A DNA stretch of 12,321 nt. It comes from Oleispira sp963933055 (lineage in GTDB: Bacteria > Pseudomonadota > Gammaproteobacteria > Pseudomonadales > Oceanobacteraceae). Shown piece by piece: positions 1 to 6,014 of the stretch. The first letter of the stretch is position 1; each line of letters begins with the position of its first letter. Position numbers and translations under genes: made by a program. The notes beneath the pieces are model-generated. The model saw only the letters and a list, made by a program, of their open reading frames with translations. It did not search any database and was not told the DNA's origin. The stretch is taken from NCBI GenBank assembly GCA_963933055.1, contig CAWVSY010000077.1, positions 1 through 12,321 on the forward strand, written 5' to 3'.

Positions 1-448
1 TTTGCAGTATCGTCCAAGCACGATAAACCTGCTCTGCCATTACAATACGGACGAGAGGGTGTGGCAAGGTTAAATTTGATAATGACCAACGTTGATTGGC
101 TCGCGCCATCACTTCGTCGCTCATACCATCGGGGCCTCCGATCAATAAACAGATGTCTTTACCATCCATTCGCCAGTTCGCTAATTGCTCACTCAGCTGT
201 TCGGTGCTCCAAGGTTTACCTTTTACGTCTAAAGCAACCACCCACTCTTGCGGCTTGATTGCTTTAAGCAGCATTTCGCCTTCTTGCTGTTTAACTTTAG
301 CGACTGAGGTGCTTTTACCTCGGTGGCCACTGGCAAGTTCGACCAATTCTAAACTGCAATCAGCAGGTAGACGTTTGGCGTATTCTTTATAGCCTTGCTC
401 TACCCACGATGGCATTTTTTGGCCGACGGCTAATAAACGCAGTTTCAT
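1..448 (-). CDS. rlmH: RlmH, 23S rRNA (pseudouridine-1915 N3) methyltransferase, 3'-truncated by window edge
   Basis: SPOUT-family SAM-dependent methyltransferase that acts on assembled 70S ribosomes and methylates pseudouridine 1915 in helix 69 of 23S rRNA. It begins MKLRLLAVGQKMPSW at the ATG ending at 448. It carries the family glycine-rich SAM-binding stretch LLIGGPDGMS and ends in the window with LPHPLVRIVMAEQVYRAW. About 149 codons are present. E. coli RlmH is about 155 residues, so only the last few residues (the usual NHPYHR-type tail) lie off the left edge. It is the last gene of the nadD-rsfS-rlmH run, 13 bp after the rsfS stop, with no clear Shine-Dalgarno sequence, so it is probably translated from the operon mRNA. 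No anomalies are visible. Confidence 0.95.
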   Translation of the reverse strand, partial: MKLRLLAVGQKMPSWVEQGYKEYAKRLPADCSLELVELASGHRGKSTSVAKVKQQEGEMLLKAIKPQEWVVALDVKGKPWSTEQLSEQLANWRMDGKDICLLIGGPDGMSDEVMARANQRWSLSNLTLPHPLVRIVMAEQVYRAWTILQ

Positions 449-461
449 AATGTATTGTCTA

Positions 462-809
462 TTAATCTTCTGCGTTTTGTTCTTCGCTAGGCTCGCCCCA
501 TAGGCGCTCTAGGTCGTAGAAGGTACGTGCTTGTTCAGTCATTACGTGAACGATCACATCGCCCAAATCCAGTAACATCCAATCAGATGAATCACGACCT
601 TCTGCACCTAATGGCTTCAAACCTTTGGCTTTTGCTTCTGCAGACGCATTATCACACACCGCTTGCGCGTGCTTCTTTGACGTACCAGTCGCTAAGATCA
701 TGTAATCAGTTACTGAAGTACGACCTTTTACATCAATTACGGTGATGTCTTTGGCTTTTAGGTCTTCTAGGGCGTTGATAACTAATTGTTTAATTTCTTC
801 AGTTTGCAT
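462..809 (-). CDS. rsfS: RsfS, ribosomal silencing factor
   Basis: DUF143/Iojap-family protein that binds uL14 on the 50S subunit and blocks subunit joining during starvation. The 115-residue product has the family core, including VIDVKGRTSVTDYMILATGTS, LGAEGRDSSDWMLLDLGDVIVHVM and a C-terminal FYDLERLW. I chose the ATG at 809 (protein starts MQTEEIKQLVINALEDLK). It lines up with E. coli RsfS, which starts MQGKALQDFVIDKIDDLK, and has a GAAGA Shine-Dalgarno-like sequence at 814-818. A TTG at 836 would add nine residues and overlap the end of nadD by 8 bp, but has no such support. The gene lies 19 bp after the nadD stop and 13 bp before rlmH, a conserved operon order. Confidence 0.93.
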   Translation of the reverse strand: MQTEEIKQLVINALEDLKAKDITVIDVKGRTSVTDYMILATGTSKKHAQAVCDNASAEAKAKGLKPLGAEGRDSSDWMLLDLGDVIVHVMTEQARTFYDLERLWGEPSEEQNAED

Positions 810-828
810 TGAGTCTTCGCTATGGCTT

Positions 829-1482
829 TCATTCAAGTTTATAAAGTTGGTATTCTGCGATGTAGTTTAAGACGACATCGGGGGTTAATAATTGTGCCCC
901 ATTACCTTGCGCTAATAGGCTGCGCAAATAGGTTGCAGATACATCTAATAAGCGCCAATTTAGGCGTATTAGCTTTCCGTGTGTGCATTCTATCAAATTA
1001 TCCAGCTCTGTGGCGTGTTGTTTCAGCCATTGGCCTTGTAATGTATCGACGGAGAACTGATTTTCATGACCCCGATTGATAATTACTAGGTTTGCGAGTG
1101 GTAAAAATTCGTTTATTCGATGCCAGCGATGGATAGATTCCCAAGCATCGTCGCCAATCACCCAGCTAAGCGCGGTGTTTTTTGGCAGTATTTGTCTTAG
1201 TTGTTCAAGCGTTGCTACGCTGTAGCTTGGCTGGTCGCGTTTAAGTTCTATGTCGTCAGCGATTATGCCTGTCATGCCTTGCTGGGCAAGGTTTTCACAG
1301 GCAAGCTGCGCCATATTTAAACGGTGCTGAGCACTGGCTTTTGGCTGCGACCGATGTGGCGGCACGCTATTGGGTATTAGGCGAACTTCATCAAAGCCCG
1401 CCAAACGCAATTCTACCGCCATTCGTAAATGGCCGATATGTATGGGGTCGAAAGTGCCGCCTAATAACGCAATGTGCTTCAT
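829..1482 (-). CDS. nadD: NadD, nicotinate-mononucleotide adenylyltransferase
   Basis: Transfers AMP from ATP to nicotinate mononucleotide to give deamido-NAD, the penultimate step of NAD synthesis, in the cytosol. The 217-residue protein has the nucleotidyltransferase motif GGTFDPIHIGHLR at residues 8-20 (T/HxGH signature), WVIGDDAW at 107-114, and the C-terminal ATP-binding motif VSATYLR at 181-187 (the ISxTxxR element). Length is normal for the family. Start is the ATG at 1482. No Shine-Dalgarno sequence is visible upstream, where the bases are AT-rich, and a possible sigma70 promoter sits almost on top of the start. It leads the nadD-rsfS-rlmH cluster and is separated from proA by 160 bp holding a palindromic repeat. 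Confidence 0.96.
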   Translation of the reverse strand: MKHIALLGGTFDPIHIGHLRMAVELRLAGFDEVRLIPNSVPPHRSQPKASAQHRLNMAQLACENLAQQGMTGIIADDIELKRDQPSYSVATLEQLRQILPKNTALSWVIGDDAWESIHRWHRINEFLPLANLVIINRGHENQFSVDTLQGQWLKQHATELDNLIECTHGKLIRLNWRLLDVSATYLRSLLAQGNGAQLLTPDVVLNYIAEYQLYKLE

Positions 1483-1491
1483 TTAAATATG

Positions 1492-1521
1492 ATCATAGAT
1501 AAATTTCTTAAGTCATGTGAA
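1492..1521 (-). promoter_or_regulatory. Possible sigma70 promoter of nadD-rsfS-rlmH
   Basis: On the minus strand TTCACA (plus 1516-1521) is followed after 18 bp by TATGAT (plus 1492-1497). Each hexamer is one base from consensus. The predicted start of transcription, about seven bases past the -10 element, falls within a few bases of the nadD ATG at 1482. That would give a leaderless or nearly leaderless mRNA. This is a by-eye match in AT-rich DNA. Confidence 0.35.
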
Positions 1522-1533
1522 TAGGTATTTATG

Positions 1534-1605
1534 CCACAAAACGACGTAAATACGTCCCTGTAGTCTTGGGCTCGTCATCCATGACTCCCACATTTGTTTT
1601 ACAAA
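1534..1605. repeat. Palindrome-rich intergenic element, REP/BIME-like
   Basis: This stretch between proA and nadD holds three short dyads in a row: GACGTA-AA-TACGTC (1543-1556), GTCAT-CC-ATGAC (1574-1585) and TTTGT-TTT-ACAAA (1593-1605). The phrase 'taaatacgtccctgtag ... catccatg' resembles, from memory, a dispersed intergenic repeat common in marine gammaproteobacteria. That resemblance is recollection, not a search. No T-run follows any hairpin, so it is not a standard intrinsic terminator. No ORF of note overlaps it. It sits downstream of proA and upstream of nadD. Confidence 0.5.
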
Positions 1606-1642
1606 CACCGATTAATACTTCTGGAAAATTTCTATTCATTAT

Positions 1643-2902
1643 CTACTTACGAATTTCGCCGTCACCCAATACCACATATTTCTGCGACGTTAGACCATCA
1701 AGGCCCACTGGGCCACGTGCGTGAATTTTATCGGTTGAGATGCCAATTTCAGCGCCTAAGCCATACTCAAAGCCATCTGCAAAACGCGTTGAAGCGTTAA
1801 TCATTACCGAGCTGGAATCCACTTCGACTAAGAAACGACGCGACTTAGTATAGTTTTCGCTCACAATGGTATCGGTATGATGCGAACCATGCGTATTAAT
1901 ATGATCAATGGCTTCATCTAAATCTGCAACGATTTTGATTGATAAGATCGGCGCTAAATATTCGGTATCCCAATCTTCTTCTGTTGCCGCTACCGCTGTG
2001 GATAACAATGCCATGGTTTTTTCACAGCCACGTAACTCAACACCAATAGAGGTATAAGCAGACGCTAAATCTGGCAAAATTCTTTCCGCAATATTCTCAT
2101 GAACCAATAAGGTTTCCATGGTATTGCAGGTACCGTAACGATGAGTTTTCGAGTTAATAGCAATATTGGTCGCTTTCGCCAAATCCGCTTCTTCATCGAT
2201 ATAAACGTGACAAATACCATCAAGGTGTTTGATTACAGTGACTTTGGCATCACGGCTAATGCGTTCAATTAATCCTTTGCCACCGCGAGGGACAATCACG
2301 TCAACGTATTCTGGCATGGTGATTAATTCACCTACCGCAGCACGGTCAGTAGTCTCAACAACTTGTACAGCTTGCGCGGGTAAACCGGCTTCTTCTAGGC
2401 CTTTAGAAATACACAAAGCCAACGCTTGATTAGACTCAATCGCTTCTGAGCCACCGCGTAAAATCGTCGCATTGCCCGACTTTAAGCACAAACTTGCGGC
2501 TTCAATCGTCACGTTTGGACGAGATTCGTAAATGATACCGATAACGCCTAGTGGTACACGCATCTTACCAACCTGAATACCACTTGGGCGGTAGTTTAAA
2601 TCGGTAATGCCGCCCACAGGATCGGCTAAACCGGCCACCTGCTTCAAACCTTCAAGCATGGTATCAATACGGCCATCGGTTAGCTCAAGGCGATCAAGCA
2701 GCGCCGCATCTAAGCCATTTTCTTCGCCACGCGCCATATCTTTTGCATTGGCTTCTTTTAACGTTTCGCGGCTCGCTTCTATTTGAGCGGCAATATTCAA
2801 TAATGCTTGGTTTTTAATCCCTGTTGTCGCACGAGCCATCGCTCGAGACGCTTGACGCGCTTGCTGACCTAGGGTTTGCATATATTGTTGGATTTCCATC
2901 AT
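1643..2902 (-). CDS. proA: ProA, gamma-glutamyl phosphate reductase
   Basis: NADPH-dependent reductase of the aldehyde dehydrogenase fold. It converts gamma-glutamyl phosphate to glutamate semialdehyde, the second step of proline synthesis. The 419-residue product shows GVIGIIYESRPNVT (cofactor-binding region), VIVPRGGKGLI and the catalytic-cysteine segment RYGTCNTMETLLV, with the cysteine near residue 259. The tail includes ARGPVGLDGLTSQKY. I chose the ATG at 2902 (an ATG at 2899 follows directly). It is preceded by a GAAGAGAAAG purine run and gives the usual family length of about 417. A GTG at 2971 would add 23 residues but has no Shine-Dalgarno sequence, and a good promoter lies inside that extension. 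proB is not adjacent in the window. Confidence 0.96.
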   Translation of the reverse strand: MMEIQQYMQTLGQQARQASRAMARATTGIKNQALLNIAAQIEASRETLKEANAKDMARGEENGLDAALLDRLELTDGRIDTMLEGLKQVAGLADPVGGITDLNYRPSGIQVGKMRVPLGVIGIIYESRPNVTIEAASLCLKSGNATILRGGSEAIESNQALALCISKGLEEAGLPAQAVQVVETTDRAAVGELITMPEYVDVIVPRGGKGLIERISRDAKVTVIKHLDGICHVYIDEEADLAKATNIAINSKTHRYGTCNTMETLLVHENIAERILPDLASAYTSIGVELRGCEKTMALLSTAVAATEEDWDTEYLAPILSIKIVADLDEAIDHINTHGSHHTDTIVSENYTKSRRFLVEVDSSSVMINASTRFADGFEYGLGAEIGISTDKIHARGPVGLDGLTSQKYVVLGDGEIRK

Positions 2903-2938
2903 CTTTCTCTTCACATGTGGACTGATTTCATTCGCTTG

Positions 2939-2966
2939 AGTATACAGTGAAGGAAAGGTTTGTTCA
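2939..2966 (-). promoter_or_regulatory. Probable sigma70 promoter of proA
   Basis: Minus-strand TGAACA (plus 2961-2966), a 16 bp spacer and TATACT (plus 2939-2944). Transcription would begin near 2932 and give a leader of about 30 nt before the ATG at 2902. Its position inside the longer GTG-started reading frame argues against that longer start. The -35 overlaps the -35 of a candidate divergent promoter. Confidence 0.4.
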
Positions 2967-2989
2967 TCCACTCTATTTCGATCTACACT
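2960..2989 (+). promoter_or_regulatory. Possible promoter of the paired GGDEF-like genes
   Basis: TTGTTC (2960-2965), an 18 bp spacer and TACACT (2984-2989). Transcription would start near 2996, about 30 nt before the ATG at 3027. The match is weaker than that for proA. The region between the two divergent genes is only 124 bp, so the plus-strand promoter must lie in it or within proA. Confidence 0.3.
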
Positions 2990-3026
2990 TAAGGGAATTT
3001 ATCCCACACGTTGTTTATTGTCGTTT

Positions 3027-3962
3027 ATGGAAAAACCAGCTCTCCAGCAAATTATTTTAGTCCAGGTAAAAGTCACTTATTGCCTATTGGCCGCCCTCGC
3101 ATTGTGCGTAATCGCTGTTCTCGATTATTTAAACGAGATGCCAGACTTCGCTTTAGTCGGCGCCGTTTTTAGTGCCAGCCTTGTGATTTATTCCATTTAT
3201 TTACTGATGCGCCGTAAAAAAAGAACGGCCCCCTACATTGAGTGGACGCTAGCCATTGCGTTAGGATTGTTCACGATTTTTGGCATGCATCAAGAAACCT
3301 ACGTTGTGCAATGGGTTTATTTTTTCCCCATTTATGTTTTCTTTTTATTCCCGTTTAATGTCGCCAATTATATTACGCTGACTTACAGCGCCGTTATTTT
3401 CTTAGTCGTTTTAAATAACTTTGATAGCTATGTTCGCCTGCAATTATTATTTACTTACGCCGCTTGTTACTCTTTTTCTTTGGTATATGCCTTGGTTAAC
3501 GAGCGCAGCAATATGATGCTTTCAAATCTTATTAATACCGATCCTCTGACGCAGGTGTATAACGAACACCAATTTCACCACAATATGAGTAAAGAAATTA
3601 CGCGCGCCGATCGACAGCGTACCAACATGGTATTAATTGCTATTCGTTTACCAACAACCTGGCAGTCGCTCAAAACAGAAGAGTATGAAAACCGCATTGC
3701 AAACTCTGGCCATCGATTGCAAAAAAATATTCGTGAATACGATACCTGCTATCGCTTAAATAACGATGATTTCGCCGTCTTATTACCAAATAGTTCCAGT
3801 GAAGATGGTGAACAGCTGTGTGAAAATTTAAAAGCGCAAATCAGTCGCAGTCGTCATAAAGAGCAAAATGAGTTTCTGATTAAAATGGCTACGTATCGCC
3901 CTGAAGATGATAGTTACAGTTTATTAAAACGCGCAACCGCTCAGTTCGAGGAGTCTTTCTAA
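3027..3962 (+). CDS. Six-helix membrane protein with degenerate GGDEF domain that keeps an RxxD I-site (first of pair)
   Basis: The 311-residue protein has about six hydrophobic segments (roughly 13-32, 40-61, 71-87, 93-110, 115-130, 138-155) and then a cytoplasmic domain of the diguanylate cyclase fold. DPLTQVYNEHQF (172-183) matches the family DxLTGLxNRRxF. The GGDEF signature is NNDDF (245-249), with both glycines lost. The metal-binding Asp of the DIDHFK-type strand is absent (AIRLPTTW), so catalysis is very unlikely. REYD (236-239) sits five residues before the signature, exactly where the PleD-type inhibitory site RxxD lies, so c-di-GMP binding is plausible. The ATG at 3027 puts these motifs at the same numbers as in the next gene. 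A TTG at 3018 is an alternative, and neither has a clear Shine-Dalgarno sequence. Its stop overlaps the next start by one base (TAATG). The sensory ligand of the membrane part is unknown. Confidence 0.85.
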   Translation: MEKPALQQIILVQVKVTYCLLAALALCVIAVLDYLNEMPDFALVGAVFSASLVIYSIYLLMRRKKRTAPYIEWTLAIALGLFTIFGMHQETYVVQWVYFFPIYVFFLFPFNVANYITLTYSAVIFLVVLNNFDSYVRLQLLFTYAACYSFSLVYALVNERSNMMLSNLINTDPLTQVYNEHQFHHNMSKEITRADRQRTNMVLIAIRLPTTWQSLKTEEYENRIANSGHRLQKNIREYDTCYRLNNDDFAVLLPNSSSEDGEQLCENLKAQISRSRHKEQNEFLIKMATYRPEDDSYSLLKRATAQFEESF

Positions 3963-4936
3963 TGCCTCAACAACAGTTAACACTGCGCATTCAAATTATT
4001 TTATTTACCCTCGCCGCCTGTGCGATTTGTATTTTGATGATTGACCAATATCGCCAAGGGTTATATCCGCTGGTATTATCCAATGCAATTGGCGTTCCTG
4101 CCTTTTTATTCAGCGCGGCCTATCTTTATATTAATCGTGATCACAATCCTGCCCTTTGGGTTCATCACATATTAATTATTTTGTTGTCTTTATTAGCGCT
4201 CTATCAGCTAAACGAATACCCAGAGCTGATGACGCATTATTTATATGCGCTGCCTCTTTTTAGCTTTTTCTGTTTGCCCATTTTAAATGCAACGCTTATT
4301 AATGTTGCCGTCGCTTTTATAATGACAGCAATTCTATGGAACCAGCTTGGTTGGCAACACGGTTTGCGTTCTGGAATTTTGTATTCGTTATTTGTTGGCT
4401 CGGCATTTTGCTATGCCTACCTTACTCAAGTTAAGCAAAAATCGTTGCGTCGCTTAGCGCTGACAGACCAAGTCAGTGGCGCATATAACAAACGCCATTT
4501 TTATCATACACTTGATCGTGAAATTAGCCGCAGTGAGAATTCACAAGACCCTATCAGTTTGATTGCACTCACCATTGATGATTACCATCAGATGATGGAT
4601 ATTCATGGCCGTCGTTCTATTAGCGGCTTTTTATCTCACTTTACTGATCGTTCGCGTTCAATTATTCGCGCGGGTGATGAAATTTTCCGCTTAGAAGAAG
4701 ACTTATTTATTCTGTTATTACCGCACTGTCCTAATGACGGTGCCATTGTATTGATGGAGCGTATTAAACGTAATCTTCAGCAGCAATCTTGGGAACCCAT
4801 TGCCGAGCTCAGCTTATCCACTAGCGCGGCGACTTGGTCGACTGGTGAAACCGATCAAGAATTGCAGAAGCGTTTATTGCAGAGCCTAACAAAACAACAA
4901 AAGACGACACTGCAATTAGCCGCGTTTACTGAGTAG
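3962..4936 (+). CDS. Six-helix membrane protein with degenerate GGDEF domain that keeps an RxxD I-site (second of pair)
   Basis: The 324-residue paralogue of the preceding gene is probably translated by coupling, because its ATG shares a base with the upstream TAA. Hydrophobic segments lie near 10-27, 36-57, 66-81, 91-110, 111-126 and 138-154. The GGDEF-fold domain follows: TDQVSGAYNKRHF (168-180), a partly kept TIDDYHQMMD (204-213, against DIDHFKxIND, first Asp lost), RAGD (236-239) and then EEDLF (245-249) in place of GGDEF. The signature is destroyed but the RxxD inhibitory-site position is intact. A role as a c-di-GMP receptor, or as a scaffold paired with its neighbour, is inferred by analogy with PelD, which also binds c-di-GMP through the I-site of a degenerate GGDEF domain. 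No EAL, HD-GYP or GAF domain is visible. It ends 5 bp before the convergent methyltransferase gene, with no terminator between them. Confidence 0.87.
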   Translation: MPQQQLTLRIQIILFTLAACAICILMIDQYRQGLYPLVLSNAIGVPAFLFSAAYLYINRDHNPALWVHHILIILLSLLALYQLNEYPELMTHYLYALPLFSFFCLPILNATLINVAVAFIMTAILWNQLGWQHGLRSGILYSLFVGSAFCYAYLTQVKQKSLRRLALTDQVSGAYNKRHFYHTLDREISRSENSQDPISLIALTIDDYHQMMDIHGRRSISGFLSHFTDRSRSIIRAGDEIFRLEEDLFILLLPHCPNDGAIVLMERIKRNLQQQSWEPIAELSLSTSAATWSTGETDQELQKRLLQSLTKQQKTTLQLAAFTE

Positions 4937-4941
4937 TATTG

Positions 4942-5802
4942 CTAAACGTCTGCAACCACTAAGCGCACTAAACTTTGGCGCGAGCTGGTAGGCATATTGA
5001 GAGTATCGTAATAATCTTCAGGGGCTGTCACGTTAACACGCGAGAAGCCATCTTCTAAGAAACCTTGCTGCATAGATTCGCTTGAATCATAGTGCAGCGG
5101 GTAATCTCCTTGAGTAAAAAACCCAACGACTTTTTGCGCAACTTTCACATATTTATAAGAGGGGTGCTTTTCTAGCTTGGGGTAAACTTCTGTAATATAG
5201 CGCGCTTGCGGAAAGCCTTTCATTGCTATCGCCATACGCGACCAAACTGAGCGAATGGTTTCAAGGTCAAAATAATTCACCAGCCCTTCAGTTATGATGA
5301 GGGTTTTCTTAGATCGATCCAAGCTGCTTAATAAGGCTTCGATAGAATTTGAGCCGGAAGTATCGAGAATATTGCACGGTTGCGTGATATGGCCCTCAGG
5401 GCGATCCAAGCCATCTAATAGCTCAGCTTTACGCGCTGACATGCCGGGTAAATCGCCTTCAACATAATGCACATGAGGATGTGCTTTTTTGATCAAATAA
5501 CCACGCGAAGATAAGCCGGCGGCCAGTTCAACAATCTGCTCATAACCTTCGCTAATCGCTTGCTCAACCAGATGATCTAAAACGAAATGACGTTGCAATA
5601 AAAACGTATCAATACTTGCCCCTACCATGGCTTGCATGAATACATTCATTGGCTTTAACGCCCAATACGCAGTTTGCCCCATAGGGGTGACAAATTGTTG
5701 ATGCGAAAGCCCGTTTTTATACCAAATATACCCCGTGTAATGGGCACTGATACTGATCCGTGACGTGTCGGTAGCGGAGCTTAGCTCGCTGATATTTTCC
5801 AT
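4942..5802 (-). CDS. Class I SAM-dependent methyltransferase, LCM/Ppm1-like family
   Basis: The 286-residue protein has a Rossmann-type SAM-binding motif IVELAAGLSSRGY (about 90-102), matching the vxDLGxGLDTRxYR motif of the leucine carboxyl methyltransferase-like family (Pfam LCM). VHYVEGDLPGM (about 111-121) carries the usual acidic ribose contact, and TEGLVNYF (about 171-178) matches the family EGLxxYL. The substrate cannot be told; bacterial members act on small molecules or polyketides as well as on carboxylates. I chose the ATG at 5802. An AGGG ten bases upstream is a weak ribosome site, and a GTG at 5823 would add seven residues. It is convergent with the GGDEF-like pair, 5 bp apart. 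Whether the two are functionally linked is unknown. Confidence 0.82.
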   Translation of the reverse strand: MENISELSSATDTSRISISAHYTGYIWYKNGLSHQQFVTPMGQTAYWALKPMNVFMQAMVGASIDTFLLQRHFVLDHLVEQAISEGYEQIVELAAGLSSRGYLIKKAHPHVHYVEGDLPGMSARKAELLDGLDRPEGHITQPCNILDTSGSNSIEALLSSLDRSKKTLIITEGLVNYFDLETIRSVWSRMAIAMKGFPQARYITEVYPKLEKHPSYKYVKVAQKVVGFFTQGDYPLHYDSSESMQQGFLEDGFSRVNVTAPEDYYDTLNMPTSSRQSLVRLVVADV

Positions 5803-5829
5803 AATGAAAGAGCCCTGTCGCACGTTATT

Positions 5830-5835
5830 ATTATA
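5830..5835 (-). promoter_or_regulatory. Perfect -10 element upstream of the methyltransferase gene
   Basis: Minus-strand TATAAT lies within a TAA-rich run (5824-5843), about 28 bp before the ATG at 5802. No convincing -35 lies 16-18 bp upstream. The rest of the gap to the terminator at 5913 shows nothing else. Confidence 0.25.
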
Positions 5836-5912
5836 TTATTATGATGACTTGAGTATATCCTGCTTCTAAGCCTGAAAACAAACCCAAGATCATGGCAAAA
5901 ACAGCAGGCAAT

Positions 5913-5941
5913 AAAAAAGCGCGTCACCTTTCGGTGCGCGC
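5913..5941 (-). terminator. Intrinsic terminator of the calcium-repeat protein gene
   Basis: Read on the minus strand, a GC-rich stem (plus 5919-5928 GCGCGTCACC pairing with 5933-5941 GGTGCGCGC, one bulged base, loop of four) is followed by six T residues (plus 5913-5918) and then ATT. It lies about 75 bp beyond the stop at 6015 and separates that gene from the methyltransferase gene downstream. Confidence 0.8.
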
Positions 5942-6014
5942 CCACTAGGGTGCAGTGTTCTTCCTTAAATTTAACTATAGACGGCTTTTATTCTTTTGCA
6001 GAACATTTGTTATA

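Noticed and set aside
61..392. Plus-strand open frames opposite rlmH
   Set aside because: They are antisense to a well-conserved rlmH and have no recognisable protein features.
1534..1605. Intrinsic terminator of proA
   Set aside because: Hairpins are present but no T-run follows on either strand.
2903..3026. c-di-GMP riboswitch upstream of the GGDEF-like pair
   Set aside because: The gap is short and shows no GEMM-like conserved core or stable stems.
3027..4936. Active diguanylate cyclases
   Set aside because: Both GGDEF signatures are destroyed (NNDDF and EEDLF) and a metal-binding Asp is lost in each.
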